A stretch of 64,000 bases of DNA, from contig NZ_JANUEM010000019.1 of assembly GCF_024809855.1 (NCBI RefSeq), positions 1-64,000 of the forward strand, given 5' to 3'. Shown here in pieces: positions 61,988-64,000 of the stretch (positions are counted from its first letter, which is position 1; each line of letters begins with the position of its first letter). Position numbers and translations under genes: made by a program. The DNA is from Rheinheimera pacifica (GTDB lineage: Bacteria > Pseudomonadota > Gammaproteobacteria > Enterobacterales > Alteromonadaceae). Under the pieces are notes generated by a model. It was not told the DNA's origin. It did not search any database and saw only the letters and a list, made by a program, of their open reading frames with translations.

Positions 61988-63031
61988 TTAATCCAGCAGG
62001 TACAGCAGCTGTAATAAAGAACCCTGCCGGATAGCTGCTTTAGCCTGTGCCTGCACTTTTGGCTTAGCATGAAAAGCCACCCCCAGCGCAGCAGCTTTAA
62101 GCATAGGTATATCGTTAGCGCCATCGCCGATAGCAACGGTTTGGCTTGCGGCAATGTTGTATTCAGCGGCAAGCTCGTTAACCACCCGCGCTTTGGTATT
62201 AGCATCAACAATATCGCCCAGCACTTTGCCGGTTAACTTACCGTTGGCAATGTCCAGCACATTGGCAAAGGTTGCCGTTAAGCCTAATTGCAGCTTTAAC
62301 GCGTCAGTAAAATAAGTAAAACCACCGGAGGCAATAACAACCTGCCACTGATGTGCTTTTAAATGATTGACCAGCTCAGTTAACCCCGGCATTAAGGGCA
62401 CGCCAGCCAATACCTGTTGCAAGATACCCTCGTCTGCGCCTTGCAACGCCGCTACGCGTGCTACCAGGCTTTGAGCAAAGTCCAGCTCGCCATTCATCGC
62501 CCGCGCAGTTACGGCGGCAACCTGCTCCCCCACCCCGGCCAGGTTAGCTATCTCGTCAATACATTCTATTTGGATGGCAGTAGAGTCCATGTCCATTACC
62601 AGCAAACCGGGTTTTGCCAGCACAGGGGCAGTTGGCAGGTATACCAGTTCAATATCTAACCCGGCCGCCAGCTCATTTAGCTGTTGCAACTGTGTTGCTG
62701 TCAGCTCAGTGGGCAAAGCCAGCTCTACTGCTGCACTAAGTTCAGGGTGAGGCTGATATAAACGACAGGCCAGGGCGGTTTCTGTAAAGCACTGCATTAC
62801 TTTATGCAGTGCAGCCCAGCTAAGTGCATCGCCAAACAACCGCAGTACAGCCACCTGGGCTGGCAGCTTAAGCGTAAATTCCGCCGCTTCGGGCAGTGCC
62901 AGGCTTTGCTTACTGTGCAGTAACAACGCCTGTGGTTGCCACTTAAGCATGTAATGCTGATTAACCGAAAGCTGTTTTACCGGTGAGGCTGCCGCTTGCT
63001 GCTGCGCTGGGATCTGATAAAAAAACGACAC
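61988..63031 (-). CDS. serB: Phosphoserine phosphatase SerB
   Basis: Last step of serine synthesis. HAD-superfamily enzyme: LVMDMDSTAIQIECIDEIA with the nucleophile Asp, VIASGGFTYF, and GDGANDIPML. 347 residues; E. coli is 322. The N-terminal 120 residues are a regulatory-like domain without clear ACT motifs. Divergent from the smp-like gene, as in E. coli. Confidence 0.95.
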   Translation of the reverse strand: MSFFYQIPAQQQAAASPVKQLSVNQHYMLKWQPQALLLHSKQSLALPEAAEFTLKLPAQVAVLRLFGDALSWAALHKVMQCFTETALACRLYQPHPELSAAVELALPTELTATQLQQLNELAAGLDIELVYLPTAPVLAKPGLLVMDMDSTAIQIECIDEIANLAGVGEQVAAVTARAMNGELDFAQSLVARVAALQGADEGILQQVLAGVPLMPGLTELVNHLKAHQWQVVIASGGFTYFTDALKLQLGLTATFANVLDIANGKLTGKVLGDIVDANTKARVVNELAAEYNIAASQTVAIGDGANDIPMLKAAALGVAFHAKPKVQAQAKAAIRQGSLLQLLYLLD

Positions 63032-63102
63032 GGGATTACCTATACTTGGCGCTACAGCCGTGGCATGCTACGCGCATTAACGACTAGCTCAGCTGGCGCT
63101 TT

Positions 63103-63705
63103 ATGGAAAATATGCAGAACGATATCCCAATACCGGACAGCACTTCAAGCACTATTAAGCTGTTACAAATTGCTATTGCTATTATTGGTATCTGGCTATT
63201 GCTGCATAGCTGGGTACTAACCCAACAGCAAGGTAAGCGTTTGTTACAGCAGCAAAACAGCCAGCTAATGCAGGAAATGTTGACAGCGTTATCGCACACC
63301 GCAGCTTATTTAATAGAGAATGATCAACTTGACGGCCTGGAGCAGCTCACACAACATATTGCTGCCAGCCAGTATTTGCATGATGTGGTGGTGTATGACG
63401 CCAATGGTGTGCGTATGAGCTGGTCAGAAGGCAGCGCGCCGGCACGGTTGTTATATGGCCCAATGCAAACAGAGCAGTTGCAGGCAATGGTGCAAACCAT
63501 TACTAAAGATCAGCAATTGTTAGGCTACATTAAACTGAGTTTACGGCTGGATGCGTCTTTAACACCAATAAGCTTGTCATGGCAGCAAATGATGCAACAG
63601 CTGCTGGCTATGTTGGTATTAGCCGGTATTGTTGGCTTTATGCTACGCCGTGGCTTTTCGCGCTTGTCACGTCAGTCGCTACGGTTACGCCGCGCTAAGC
63701 CTTAA
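63103..63705 (+). CDS. Smp/YtjB-family membrane protein
   Basis: A 200-residue inner-membrane protein. TM1 (about 18-37), a periplasmic sensor-like segment (about 40-165, with VVVYDANGVRMSWSEG) and TM2 (about 168-186), then a short basic tail (RRGFSRLSRQSLRLRR). E. coli ytjB (smp) has the same position divergent from serB. Function is not established. Its last 21 bases overlap the convergent yjjV-like gene. Confidence 0.85.
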   Translation: MENMQNDIPIPDSTSSTIKLLQIAIAIIGIWLLLHSWVLTQQQGKRLLQQQNSQLMQEMLTALSHTAAYLIENDQLDGLEQLTQHIAASQYLHDVVVYDANGVRMSWSEGSAPARLLYGPMQTEQLQAMVQTITKDQQLLGYIKLSLRLDASLTPISLSWQQMMQQLLAMLVLAGIVGFMLRRGFSRLSRQSLRLRRAKP

Positions 63706-64000
63706 TGCGTTAAGGCTGTTTTGCCACAGCATCTCTGCGATCTGCTCGCGCGGCTCCGGCCGCAGTTGGCAGAAAGTTTCAAACACCAGCGCCAGTTGTG
63801 CCGGGGTATTAATTTCGCCCTGAAAACCAGCCAGTGGCATGGCCGGTGCATCGGTTTCCAGCACAAAGCTTTCAAGTGGCAGTTTTTGCACGGTTTTACG
63901 GGTTTTTTCTGCCCGTTCATAGGTAATAGTGCCGCCGATCCCCAGCTTAAAGCCTAAATCGACAAAGGCCATTGCCTGTTGCTGGCTGCCGGAAAAAGCA
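63685..64000 (-). CDS. yjjV: TatD-family hydrolase (YjjV-like), 3' part only
   Basis: The C-terminal 104 residues of a metal-dependent TatD-family hydrolase; the rest lies beyond the window. The motif LETDAPAMPLAGFQGE holds the Asp metal ligand and aligns with E. coli YjjV (LVLETDAPDMPLNGF); the usual TIM-barrel end follows (ALVFETFCQLRPEPREQIAE). Confidence 0.85.
   Translation of the reverse strand, partial: AFSGSQQQAMAFVDLGFKLGIGGTITYERAEKTRKTVQKLPLESFVLETDAPAMPLAGFQGEINTPAQLALVFETFCQLRPEPREQIAEMLWQNSLNALRLSAA

Noticed and set aside
1-64000. tRNA, rRNA, CRISPR arrays, insertion sequences, prophage genes
   Set aside because: Looked for and not seen on either strand by eye; a tRNA scan would settle the tRNA question.

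Overview
The window reads as chromosomal DNA of a free-living gammaproteobacterium of the Alteromonadales type. Rheinheimera, Alishewanella and Arsukibacterium are the closest guesses, from gene content and style only; no 16S gene is present. Support comes from a VolA-type lipase lipoprotein, paired exported amidohydrolases with an M28 peptidase, several cyclic-di-GMP proteins, a class II PssA and intergenic palindromes of a kind seen in this order. I see no rRNA, tRNA, CRISPR array, insertion sequence or prophage.

Layout. 0-10 kb: Ig-like surface lipoprotein, a dicarboxylate/amino-acid symporter, sohB, lipase lipoprotein, a YciK-type SDR, a class I aminotransferase and a GAF protein. 10-24 kb: yciH, a REP-like palindrome, an exported M28 peptidase with two amidohydrolases in one transcription unit, a large GGDEF/EAL protein, a cytochrome c'/b561 pair and a penicillin-acylase-family enzyme. 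24-40 kb: aromatic amino acid biosynthesis. A phenylalanine-type leader peptide and attenuator precede pheA, and tyrA-aroF lies convergent to it. In E. coli pheA and tyrA are immediate convergent neighbours; here about 12.5 kb of accessory DNA separates them: a TPR-GGDEF protein, a ccdAB toxin-antitoxin pair, an unrecognised gene with a HEPN-like RDxxxH motif, a VOC protein, a TPR protein, a beta-CASP nuclease, a LOG-family protein, and a four-gene spore-coat-U chaperone-usher pilus cluster bracketed by a ~100 bp direct repeat of the tyrA 3' end. 40-57 kb: conserved core (DnaJ-related gene, rpsP-rimM-trmD-rplS, ffh, ypjD, corB, a lytic-transglycosylase-like lipoprotein, gshA, a PAS chemoreceptor, pssA, clpB, pgeF, rluD, bamD). 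57-64 kb: radA, a two-PilZ protein, an alpha/beta hydrolase, serB, an smp-like gene and the 3' part of a yjjV-like TatD hydrolase running off the right edge.

How it fits together. Much of the window corresponds to the E. coli 58-59 min block (pheA, tyrA-aroF, rplS operon, ffh-ypjD-yfjD, clpB-yfiH-rluD/bamD) joined to the smp-serB-radA/yjjV block. The pheA-tyrA gap is where variable DNA sits and is the best place to look for something new. Regulation readable from sequence: attenuation at pheA, a sigma-32-type promoter at clpB, a palindromic candidate operator at ccdAB, many intrinsic terminators, and TTG starts on sohB, corB and gshA. One stretch near the left edge matches a sequencing-library transposon end and may be an assembly artefact.
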